Source: a virus. From it: a DNA stretch of 26,759 bases. Below, one piece after another: positions 1-5,123 of this stretch (the stretch's first letter is position 1; each line of letters begins with the position of its first letter). Both the position numbers and the translations under genes were made by a program. Under the pieces are notes generated by a model that searched no databases, had not been told where the DNA came from, and saw nothing but the letters and a program-made list of their open reading frames with translations. Location: the IMG/VR virus record IMGVR_UViG_3300025647_000225, positions 1-26,759 of that record; one strand, 5' to 3'.

Positions 1-156
1 CGCACCAGCAGTCGCCCCGTCCTCTACGTTGACGATAGTACGCAGCTGCGATGCACTCAGTAGCTCTGTTGCACCCGTGCCAGCGGATGTCCGCCCGAGA
101 ACGGTATTCTGATCGACCTGCAGGACAGACGAGTATGGTAGTGCGAAAATCCCCAT
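1..156 (-). CDS. Tail fibre-like protein, N-terminal part (runs off window)
   Basis: The reading frame opens with ATG at 156, preceded by an AGGTG ribosome site, and continues past base 1. The visible 52 residues begin MGIFALPYSSVLQV and contain the segment LGRTSAGTGATELL followed by a LRTIVNVEDGA-like stretch. Segments of this kind recur in phage tail fibres and other structural adhesins, and that recalled pattern is the only basis for the call. It follows the 43-aa gene by 7 bases and would be the distal gene of the 3289 operon. The C-terminus lies outside the window, so its length and receptor domain are unknown. Confidence 0.6.
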   Translation of the reverse strand, partial: MGIFALPYSSVLQVDQNTVLGRTSAGTGATELLSASQLRTIVNVEDGATAGA

Positions 157-163
157 TGGACAC

Positions 164-295
164 CTAATCCTTTCCAGCGGTGAACGTCAGATAGTGCAGG
201 TCGCTTTCCATCTGGTTGAGCTTGTCTTCGATACGGTCAAACTGCGTTGGTGGCGGCGATGGTCGCTTCTTCGCCTCAACTGAGGCAGTCAGCAT
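164..295 (-). CDS. Small hypothetical protein, 43 aa
   Basis: A short frame sits between the thioredoxin gene, whose stop is at 301-303, and the fibre-like gene starting at 156. It begins with ATG at 295 and ends with TAG at 164-166. The product is MLTASVEAKK, a proline patch (PSPPPTQ), then a probable amphipathic helix QFDRIEDKLNQMESDLHYL. No clear ribosome site is visible, so it may be translated by coupling from the gene upstream. It may be a small oligomerising or virion-associated protein. I do not recognise the family; the tight fit between two genes is the main support. Confidence 0.55.
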   Translation of the reverse strand: MLTASVEAKKRPSPPPTQFDRIEDKLNQMESDLHYLTFTAGKD

Positions 296-300
296 GTTGG

Positions 301-963
301 TCAGCCGCGACGAATAACCCGCCGCCGAATTGTCCGTGATTGTTTCGATTCGTGATCTGTATCGTGCAGACGAATCAGCTCGTCAATTGTCATCGTTTCG
401 AGCGTTTCCCGGCTGTGGCCATGATTGCCACCACTCAGATGCTGAATCAGATACGACCTTGACGCATTGAAATTCCCGTTGACCGACCACCGCTGCGTCA
501 CCGTTTTCGGAACGTCTGCGGGATCGGTGGCCTGCCCTGAATCAGACCGTTTTTCAATCTCCGCGAGTATCCGACTGGCCGTAACGACACCGACCCATTT
601 CTGCCTCGTCCGCCCATCCAGCACCTGAACCCACTTACCAGCATCATTCCGATAGATGAGCCTCGTGTCTGGGATACTCCTGACTTTTGCTGCTCGTGCT
701 GCTGCTCTGTTTGCGTCAATGTCGATCCGTCGAATCTGGATTCCGTCTGGTAATTTGGCCAGCTCTGAATCCTGTGTCAGGCATGGTCCGCACCACTTCG
801 CAGTGAATTTGACAACACCCCAACGAGAATAATCAACGCCATGATCAGCCGCATCTTCTGCTTCCTCCGCTTGTGCAAATAGCGACCAACCGGAATCCAC
901 CCGGTCATCGCCAAACAACGCCCAGCCATCGACTGGCAGAAATAGAAACAGCCACCACATCAT
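301..963 (-). CDS. Exported thioredoxin-like protein with C-terminal extension
   Basis: The frame could open at 1011, but the better start is ATG at 963. It overlaps the stop of the preceding gene (ATGA) and has AGGA six bases upstream. The 220-aa product begins with a hydrophobic stretch (MMWWLFLFLP), so it is probably exported or membrane-anchored. A thioredoxin fold follows, with the active site W57-C-G-P-C61 and a cis-proline in SIPDT near residue 98. After about residue 140 there is an extension containing SRSYLIQHL, MTIDELIRLHDTDHE and a basic tail, rich in His and acidic residues. Thioredoxins reduce or exchange disulfides. The natural candidates here would be the protease encoded two genes upstream or the Cys-rich virion protein at 19376-21295, which is inference. 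The thioredoxin call is strong; the role of the tail is unknown. Confidence 0.85.
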   Translation of the reverse strand: MMWWLFLFLPVDGWALFGDDRVDSGWSLFAQAEEAEDAADHGVDYSRWGVVKFTAKWCGPCLTQDSELAKLPDGIQIRRIDIDANRAAARAAKVRSIPDTRLIYRNDAGKWVQVLDGRTRQKWVGVVTASRILAEIEKRSDSGQATDPADVPKTVTQRWSVNGNFNASRSYLIQHLSGGNHGHSRETLETMTIDELIRLHDTDHESKQSRTIRRRVIRRG

Positions 964-1172
964 TCCGATTCCTGTTTCGGTGGCTGCTGAAACAACTTCC
1001 GCTCGCCCCACAGTCCACCACCCAACAACGCCGCTATTGTAGCGATGGATTGTGCCTCAGTAATATCGAAATCGCTGGCATTGCTCCACAGCACCACCGT
1101 CACCGCGATAATGCCAACGCAGAATCGGACGCATGCCCATATTGGATGATTCGGATCGGAAGGCAACTGCAT
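960..1172 (-). CDS. Small membrane protein, holin-like candidate, 70 aa
   Basis: The frame is open from 1187, but the proper start is probably ATG at 1172. It overlaps the TAA of the protease gene (TAATG), and GGAGT lies just upstream. The product starts MQLPSDPNHPIWACVRFCVG and has one hydrophobic segment (VGIIAVTVVLW), then a second weaker one (SIATIAALLGGGLWG), and ends in a charged tail (ERKLFQQPPKQESE). Size, two possible membrane segments and position within an envelope-acting operon would fit a holin or small phage membrane protein. No family signature is visible, so holin is only a possibility. Confidence 0.65.
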   Translation of the reverse strand: MQLPSDPNHPIWACVRFCVGIIAVTVVLWSNASDFDITEAQSIATIAALLGGGLWGERKLFQQPPKQESE

Positions 1173-2095
1173 TACCATAGACTCCACTCGATTGACCTGG
1201 CTGCAAATCCGTCGTACCCCGGAACAGCGAACGAATCATTCTGACGCAACATCCGATCGCAGGTAGACGCATCGAGCCACGCACATCCAGTCGGACACGG
1301 ACCACCAGCCTTGTCGGGATTGCTGCCACCGATCCAATCGCCCCAGGATGAATTATCAATGAGCAGTCCCGGACGATCATCATCACGCGACCCGACGAAA
1401 CACATGCAATGTGCCCACCGTCCAGACGCCTTCGTGAATCCGTCACGGTCCCGAGTTCTGCTCAGTCCCTGATTGCTGCACACGGGCACCGCGTACCCAT
1501 TCGCGATCGCGTCCCGAGCTTCCTCAAATGATGTCACCAGGGCGGGCTTTCGACTCACCGGATGTTCGTCTGCGGTCGGTTCCAGTTCATTCGCTGGCAG
1601 CCCTCGGAATCCCCACGATTTAGCACGTTTGCCAGAATACCTCCGCAGGTCGTGACTACCATACTGTTTCCGCAGCAACGTCCCGTGATCGGTCACAGCC
1701 CTCGCGGCCCATGCACCGATACTGCCGTCAGAGTTACCAAGCCTGCCACGACCAACCAGAACACGAGACGTGCCATAGATCCATTCCGTGCAGATTTCAT
1801 TGCCTGGCCATTCCTCAGATTCGCCCCTGACGACGATATCCGCTGCCAGTGTTGCCATGATCCCTTTCGCCCATCCGAATGACACACAATCGCCAATCGT
1901 CTGACGGACCACAGGGTAATACCCTGCCACCTGTTCCAGCAGCTTATCGAGACGGGCAATCTTACCCTCACCAGTCCCAGCAATCGGGCGACCGCATGCC
2001 GTTAATAATGGCATGTCCTGCATCACCCGATCGACTTCTTTCGTCGTCGAATAGTCGCGATCTTCGGGCAGCACATAACCCATTCGATCCGTCAT
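1172..2095 (-). CDS. Papain-like (C1-type) cysteine protease
   Basis: The start is ATG at 2095, overlapping the previous stop (ATGA) and preceded by GGAGG at good spacing. The 307-aa product has the order of motifs expected of a papain fold: a Q65-TIGD-C70 segment (oxyanion Gln and nucleophile), H229 in GRWAHCMC, and N248 in LLIDNSSWGDW followed by the conserved Ser-Trp. No signal peptide is obvious, and the roughly 60 residues before Q65 could be a short pro-region. The neighbours are a secreted proline-rich protein upstream and a membrane protein plus thioredoxin downstream. A role in virion maturation, entry or attack on host surface protein is possible. A thioredoxin could keep the active-site Cys reduced, which is inference. 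Confidence 0.8.
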   Translation of the reverse strand: MTDRMGYVLPEDRDYSTTKEVDRVMQDMPLLTACGRPIAGTGEGKIARLDKLLEQVAGYYPVVRQTIGDCVSFGWAKGIMATLAADIVVRGESEEWPGNEICTEWIYGTSRVLVGRGRLGNSDGSIGAWAARAVTDHGTLLRKQYGSHDLRRYSGKRAKSWGFRGLPANELEPTADEHPVSRKPALVTSFEEARDAIANGYAVPVCSNQGLSRTRDRDGFTKASGRWAHCMCFVGSRDDDRPGLLIDNSSWGDWIGGSNPDKAGGPCPTGCAWLDASTCDRMLRQNDSFAVPGYDGFAARSIEWSLW

Positions 2096-2865
2096 GGCCC
2101 AACCTCCGCCCGAATCTGCTGAACGTCCGTCTTCAGCCCATCCACAGCATCACGCAGCGTTCCGCTTTTCCGCAATGGTGGCAGCAGTGATCGTTTCGGA
2201 ACTTTCGACGCGGCGACCAGTCCCCCGGAAATGTCCAGCAGGCTATCCCGTGCCTGATCCGCCGTCTTCCACGATTTGCCCTGAGCAGCGAACCATTCAG
2301 CGAACGAAAGCCACCGATTGCGAGCCTCATCCGTCGCGAATACCGACTCACGATTCAAATCCCGCAGCTTCGTCTGAATCGCTGACAATGTCGATTCATT
2401 TCGAGCTGTATCCACATTCTTCGCTAGCGTATCCATTTCCTCGGATGTGGCGTCGATCTGTAACACCCGCCGATACGCTTCCTGCCCTAATTCAGGCAGG
2501 TCTGGTTTCGGTGGTTCTGGCTTAGGTGGCTTCGGTGGCGGTTTCGGTGGTTCTGGTTCACCGATCGTTATCTCATGCGTAGCGATCGCAACCTGACTGC
2601 CATCTGCCGTTGCCTTCGAAACAGCCAGCACGAATACATATCTGCCAGCATCACCGCTCGCGAATACGACTTTTCGACCATCCTCAACAGGCAGAAACGC
2701 CTTCGACGAATTGACCAATTGCCACGCCAGATCATCACAGATGGATTTGTCCGCAGACAAAATGATCAGATCACCGGGAGCAGATTCAGACGGACCATCA
2801 ATGACAGCCTCCGCCTGCCCCAGTGCTATCGACGAAAGACACAACCACAAGATCGCAGCACGCAT
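2092..2865 (-). CDS. Secreted proline-rich protein
   Basis: The frame runs from 2880, but ATG at 2865 overlaps the upstream stop (TGATG), has GGAGT eight bases before it, and gives a clean signal peptide (MRAAILWLCLSSIALGQAEA). The 257-aa product continues with a probable beta-rich Ig or PKD-like domain of about 85 residues that ends near HEITIGEP. A Pro-Lys-Glu linker follows (PEPPKPPPKPPKPEPPKP), then a mostly helical C-terminal half. Such a linker often spans cell wall or separates virion domains. I do not recognise a named family. It belongs to the operon driven by the promoter at 3260-3289. Confidence 0.75.
   Translation of the reverse strand: MRAAILWLCLSSIALGQAEAVIDGPSESAPGDLIILSADKSICDDLAWQLVNSSKAFLPVEDGRKVVFASGDAGRYVFVLAVSKATADGSQVAIATHEITIGEPEPPKPPPKPPKPEPPKPDLPELGQEAYRRVLQIDATSEEMDTLAKNVDTARNESTLSAIQTKLRDLNRESVFATDEARNRWLSFAEWFAAQGKSWKTADQARDSLLDISGGLVAASKVPKRSLLPPLRKSGTLRDAVDGLKTDVQQIRAEVGP
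2504..2556 (-). repeat. Short direct repeat encoding the proline-rich linker
   Basis: The 17-base string GGTTTCGGTGGTTCTGG (plus strand) occurs at 2504-2520 and again at 2540-2556, with partial copies between. It encodes the Pro-Lys-rich linker of the secreted protein and probably expands or contracts by slippage. Confidence 0.7.
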
Positions 2866-3224
2866 CAAAACAGACTCCATTCAATGCCATCAGTCTGACC
2901 GTCGAATTCCTGCAACGTCGCCTTGAATTCTTCTGGCGTAGCACCAGTGATCACATCTTCCAATGCCAGACAGCAATCACGGGCTGCATCACTCGGAACA
3001 TCCGGGTGCCGTCGCACCTTCCGACGAATCACGTACCGCTGCACGAATCCCAGATTCTGAGTGCGATTCGTCCCGCAGTCTGCCAGAAAGTCCATCAGAA
3101 CATCAATCAGTGCCGCAACGACTGGTGCCCAAATGCTGCCCACCACATCCAACGAAGGTTGATCAGGCTCGACTCGTTCCAGCAGTGCAGTTTCAACCCG
3201 TCGTGGCAGTTGTTCCAGTGACAT
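2865..3224 (-). CDS. Conserved-looking hypothetical protein, 119 aa
   Basis: First gene after the promoter at 3260-3289. It starts with ATG at 3224, preceded by AGGGGA. The product is soluble and mainly helical. It has a central hydrophobic stretch (SIWAPVVAALIDVLMDFLADCG), too polar at its end to be certain of a membrane span, and a basic segment (YVIRRKVRRHPDVP). It ends IEWSLF. Its 3' end contains the ribosome site of the next gene and overlaps that start by one base, so translation of the two is probably coupled. No function is recognisable. Confidence 0.7.
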   Translation of the reverse strand: MSLEQLPRRVETALLERVEPDQPSLDVVGSIWAPVVAALIDVLMDFLADCGTNRTQNLGFVQRYVIRRKVRRHPDVPSDAARDCCLALEDVITGATPEEFKATLQEFDGQTDGIEWSLF

Positions 3225-3255
3225 ACTTTTCCCCTGTGCGATATGTTGTGTGAAT

Positions 3256-3279
3256 CAGCATTGTCGCCTTGCAATGCTG
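3256..3279 (-). promoter_or_regulatory. Operator-like inverted repeat inside the promoter
   Basis: A perfect 8-base inverted repeat, CAGCATTG-N8-CAATGCTG, lies between the -35 and -10 elements and covers the -10. Half-site spacing of 16 bases suits a dimeric repressor. No repressor gene is identified, though the small ribbon-helix-helix-like protein at 4262-4453 is a candidate. Confidence 0.5.
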
Positions 3280-3289
3280 GTGTTGTCAA
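3260..3289 (-). promoter_or_regulatory. Sigma70-type promoter for the 3224-to-1 operon
   Basis: On the minus strand a perfect -35 TTGACA (3289-3284) is followed after 18 bases by GACAAT (3265-3260, 4 of 6 matches to the -10 consensus). The start point would be near 3253, giving a leader of about 30 nt before the ATG at 3224. Confidence 0.6.
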
Positions 3290-3660
3290 TACGCCCGCAC
3301 TCCACTTTCAATATCAGATGTCAGGACGTACCAACCCCGAATAATCGGAGTTGGCAAAACCTTTCAACACCAGAGAGGCCGTGGAGAGGTCCACCGGGAA
3401 GTGATTTTGATTTCGGTGTTCATCCCGGTTTCACCCGTCACACCGTCCACCACGGAATACCGCAGCCGCCAGCCCGTACGTTGTCACCTGCTGACTATGG
3501 ATACAAGTTGCTGGTCTGTGCGTCGGGAATTCCGCCCGATATTCTTCCACGCTATGGTACCAGCGAATGTGCCTGTCGCCCCGCTGAGAGCTGGCTAGGC
3601 TGCCATGCTGATGTCCCATTTGAAGGACCGACCTGTCAGCTCAGGCTGCGAAACTGGACG
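3290..3660 (-). other. Intergenic region of about 370 bp, structured, no supported gene
   Basis: No convincing gene is visible on either strand. It contains a hairpin at 3331-3354 (CCAAC/GTTGG plus CCGA/TCGG around a 4-base loop). The minus-strand RNA pairs all ten positions, using one U-G wobble, while the plus-strand RNA has a C-A mismatch. A second short hairpin is at 3381-3394. The frame 3483-3364 on the minus strand encodes a fragment resembling part of the neighbouring 75-aa protein. The region may be a long leader, a small RNA or a decayed gene. Confidence 0.4.
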
Positions 3661-3888
3661 CTATTTATTCCAACCAACCATAGATGATCCGGGCTTTCTG
3701 CCCGCAGCTTTCGCCTGACTATCTAATGCGTTTTGAATCAGTTCCGCCCGCTGAATCACTTTCTTGCTCGGCTTCTTTTGCTTGGGCCGAATCGACATTG
3801 AGCAAATGCCATCCACGACGGTGTACCGGAATCGGAACACCTCGCAGTGCTTGCATTTACCGTCAACGATTTCGTGATACTTATTCAT
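3661..3888 (-). CDS. Small Cys-containing protein, 75 aa, behind an attenuator
   Basis: The frame stays open upstream to a TTG at 3939, but that would read through a terminator stem and its T7 tract. ATG at 3888 is therefore the likely start, although no ribosome site precedes it. The product begins MNKYHEIVDGKCKHCEVFRF with a single CxxC, has a FRFRYTVVDGI beta-strand segment, and ends in a basic helical tail. One CxxC alone is only half a zinc site. The gene stands alone, with its own promoter (3987-4014) and a terminator ending seven bases before the ATG, so expression should need read-through. The function is not recognisable. Confidence 0.6.
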   Translation of the reverse strand: MNKYHEIVDGKCKHCEVFRFRYTVVDGICSMSIRPKQKKPSKKVIQRAELIQNALDSQAKAAGRKPGSSMVGWNK

Positions 3889-3980
3889 GGGCACAAAAAA
3901 ACCGACCGAATCTGGAAGCACCCGTGATTCGATCGGCAATCCGCTGAGGCGGAGGTGTTTTGCTTGCGGGTGCTTCCACG
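3889..3980 (-). promoter_or_regulatory. Attenuator-type leader 1: 5' segment complementary to terminator loop
   Basis: The predicted transcript starts near 3980. Its 5' segment TGGAAGCACCCG (3978-3967) is a perfect 12-nt complement of the terminator loop CGGGTGCTTCCA (3924-3913). Pairing of the two crosses the terminator stem topologically, so it should prevent or distort termination. A small extra hairpin (CCGC-TGAG-GCGG, plus strand 3941-3952) lies between. The terminated RNA would be about 86 nt long. Confidence 0.7.
3895..3936 (-). terminator. Intrinsic terminator just before the 3888 start
   Basis: In the minus RNA an 11-bp stem, CCGATCGAATC with GATTCGGTCGG (one G-U wobble), encloses a 13-nt loop and is followed directly by seven T (3901-3895). 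Confidence 0.85.
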
Positions 3981-3986
3981 TCCGAA

Positions 3987-4014
3987 ATCATACGAACGGA
4001 TTCCGCACTGTCAA
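3987..4014 (-). promoter_or_regulatory. Sigma70-type promoter of leader 1
   Basis: A perfect TTGACA (4014-4009), a 16-base spacer and TATGAT (3992-3987, 5 of 6). It begins three bases after the stop of the upstream gene. Confidence 0.75.
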
Positions 4015-4016
4015 CG

Positions 4017-4241
4017 CTAAAACGGCACCTCGCTTGAATCAACCTGAGATTCCTCGCCTGCACTCTGCTGACGGTCCTTCGGCTCGAATGCCATGCTGAA
4101 GAATTTCCCGTACTGCGATTCCTTCACCCATGCGGAAATCCAGAATTCCTTTCCATCAACCGAGCAGTGCCCTTTGAATTCGGGCTGCCGATCGTTTTCG
4201 CGTTTTTTGTTCCGCTCCAATACTCCACTGTTTTCTCTCAT
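4017..4241 (-). CDS. Small conserved phage protein with SSB-like C-terminal tip
   Basis: The start is ATG at 4241 with GAGG six bases upstream. The 74-aa product has a basic N-terminus and then a compact beta-rich domain (QPEFKGHCSVDGKEFWISAW ... GKFFSMAF). This resembles a small domain common on mobile elements in which a short strand set ends in F(W)xxxxFKPKD-type sequence. It ends in an acidic tail QVDSSEVPF. Bacterial SSB ends in an acidic tip ...DIPF that docks replication and repair proteins, and the ending here is similar. A role near single-stranded DNA is inference. It is the last gene of the 4659-4017 set. Confidence 0.65.
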   Translation of the reverse strand: MRENSGVLERNKKRENDRQPEFKGHCSVDGKEFWISAWVKESQYGKFFSMAFEPKDRQQSAGEESQVDSSEVPF

Positions 4242-4257
4242 TTGGTGCCTCTTTGCT
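4236..4257 (-). repeat. 22-bp repeat copy 1: ribosome site and start of the 4241 gene
   Basis: This stretch covers GAGG, the spacer CACCAA and the ATG of the 74-aa gene. It recurs at 4789-4810 with a single base difference. Confidence 0.8.
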
Positions 4258-4261
4258 TAAT

Positions 4262-4453
4262 TTAGTCTTTCCGTTTCTTCGGCCTATTCGCTGCTGGTCG
4301 CTCGGACAATCCCGCTGCCACGTTTTTCGGCAGGTTGTCCCGCATGCAGTTACCAGCCCACTCGGACAGAGTTTGCCCGTTTGCTTTGGCTTGTGACTCA
4401 AACGCAGCCCACCAGTCGGCAGGCTGCGTAATGTTTTTGCGTTCGGTGCTCAC
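4262..4453 (-). CDS. Small ribbon-helix-helix-like protein, 63 aa
   Basis: Starts with GTG at 4453, overlapping the previous stop (GTGA). The product begins MSTERKNITQPADWWAAF and continues with a helix-turn-helix-like stretch AKANGQTLSEWAGNCMRDNL, then a basic tail (RPKKRKD). A short strand followed by a helix, a GQTLSEW-type turn and a second helix is the usual appearance of CopG/Arc ribbon-helix-helix repressors, which bind DNA as dimers and often repress their own operon. The tandem repeats at the 4724-4753 promoter would be a natural target. The family call is moderate and the target is inference. Confidence 0.6.
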   Translation of the reverse strand: MSTERKNITQPADWWAAFESQAKANGQTLSEWAGNCMRDNLPKNVAAGLSERPAANRPKKRKD

Positions 4454-4659
4454 GCTTCCACCTCGACCAGTTCAGCCGCAAACTCGCCGCGGTTACGAAT
4501 ACCGCCATAGCCACGGATGCGATAAATTACATGACCCGCATCCTCCCATTCATCGATCATTGTCCATGCGTTGCGGTCGCCGTCCCATTTCCAGCCGTTA
4601 CTCTTCAGGACGCCCCTGACAACGAATGTGTCACCAGTCAGAACTGCCATTGTTTTCAT
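4450..4659 (-). CDS. Small KWD/W-motif phage protein (DUF5710-like)
   Basis: The frame is open from 4734, but ATG at 4659 has AAAGG at good spacing and agrees with the promoter at 4724-4753, so I take it as the start. The 70-aa product contains GDTFVVRGVLKSNGWKWDGDRNAWT. This matches the widespread small domain whose core is KxxLKxxGxxWDxxxKxW, often fused to primases or topoisomerase-like proteins on phages and plasmids. Its function there is poorly known, possibly nucleic-acid binding. It is the first gene of a three-gene set with the ribbon-helix-helix-like and SSB-tipped proteins. Confidence 0.7.
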   Translation of the reverse strand: MKTMAVLTGDTFVVRGVLKSNGWKWDGDRNAWTMIDEWEDAGHVIYRIRGYGGIRNRGEFAAELVEVEA

Positions 4660-4697
4660 CGTTTCGCCTTTCAGTGTGGTTTGTGTTGCTGACATGC

Positions 4698-4732
4698 CGA
4701 AGTGTACACATAGTATCGGACGAAGTCTACAC
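4698..4732 (-). promoter_or_regulatory. Two near-identical 12-bp direct repeats (operator candidate)
   Basis: On the minus strand GTGTAGACTTCG (4732-4721) and GTGTACACTTCG (4709-4698) match at 11 of 12 positions, start to start 23 bases apart, about two helical turns. The first covers the -10 and the second lies in the early leader. The second copy includes the palindrome GTGTACAC. Confidence 0.55.
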
Positions 4733-4753
4733 ACCGCTGAGCGTTTTAGTCAA
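4724..4753 (-). promoter_or_regulatory. Probable promoter for 4659-4017
   Basis: TTGACT (4753-4748, 5 of 6), an 18-base spacer and TAGACT (4729-4724, 4 of 6). The leader would be about 58 nt to the ATG at 4659. Confidence 0.5.
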
Positions 4754-4775
4754 AAAACGACAACATCTGTCATTT
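4752..4775 (-). terminator. Weak intrinsic terminator after the 4791 gene
   Basis: In the minus RNA TGACA-gatgt-TGTCG forms a 5-bp stem that can be extended by A-U pairs, and it runs into six T (4757-4752). The T tract overlaps the -35 of the next promoter. Confidence 0.5.
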
Positions 4776-4788
4776 CTCTAAATTCCTA

Positions 4789-4810
4789 TCTCATTTGGTA
4801 CCTCTTTGCT
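4789..4810 (-). repeat. 22-bp repeat copy 2, holding an ATG-AGA-TAG minigene
   Basis: 21 of 22 bases match 4236-4257. The copied ribosome site and ATG (4794-4792) lead straight into AGA and TAG, so the start codon directs only a dipeptide. The ATG overlaps the TGA of the 110-aa gene. Confidence 0.75.
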
Positions 4811-5123
4811 CGTTCACCCACTCCGCGATGCGACCTAAACGCTCAGTCGCCTCAGTTAATTCGGCCTGCAATTCACCGACTCTCGAATTGGTCCGCTCTA
4901 ATTCTTCCCGCGTATATTGCAGCTTCAATCGCTGCTTTTTGAGTTCGTCCCAGCAATCACGATTCCCTGCAACTGCCTGATTCATCGTGTGCAACGCACC
5001 GCGAAGCGTCTGCTTCAATTCGTCGAATTGTCTTGACCACCACGCCAGCGTCCACTGATCGGGTTTGTTGGGATCGTTCATTCGATCGTGTAATTGTTCG
5101 CCCAGTGTCTTTTCATCGCTCAT
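4791..5123 (-). CDS. Coiled-coil protein, 110 aa
   Basis: Starts with ATG at 5123, overlapping the helicase stop (ATGA). After an acidic start (MSDEKTLGEQLHDRMND) and a Trp-rich segment (DQWTLAWWSRQFDELKQTL), the second half is a long heptad-like helix (LKKQRLKLQYTREELERTNS ... ELQAELTEATERLGRI). No membrane segment or catalytic motif is visible. It may be an accessory oligomer for the helicase encoded just upstream, but this rests only on the overlap. Confidence 0.7.
   Translation of the reverse strand: MSDEKTLGEQLHDRMNDPNKPDQWTLAWWSRQFDELKQTLRGALHTMNQAVAGNRDCWDELKKQRLKLQYTREELERTNSRVGELQAELTEATERLGRIAEWVNEQRGTK

Noticed and set aside
1172-2880. IEWSLF/IEWSLW as a C-terminal targeting or encapsulation tag
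   Set aside because: The shared bases coincide exactly with the ribosome site and stop/start overlap of the following genes, a simpler explanation.
3250-3687. Plus-strand open frame of 145 codons in the gap before the 3224 operon
   Set aside because: No ribosome site, no recognisable domain, opposite to every other gene, and its composition looks like an antisense frame; the promoter and hairpins here read on the minus strand.
3889-3939. Upstream extension of the 75-aa gene to a TTG start
   Set aside because: Coding would have to pass through a terminator stem and T7 tract; the ATG at 3888 is preferred even though its ribosome site is weak.
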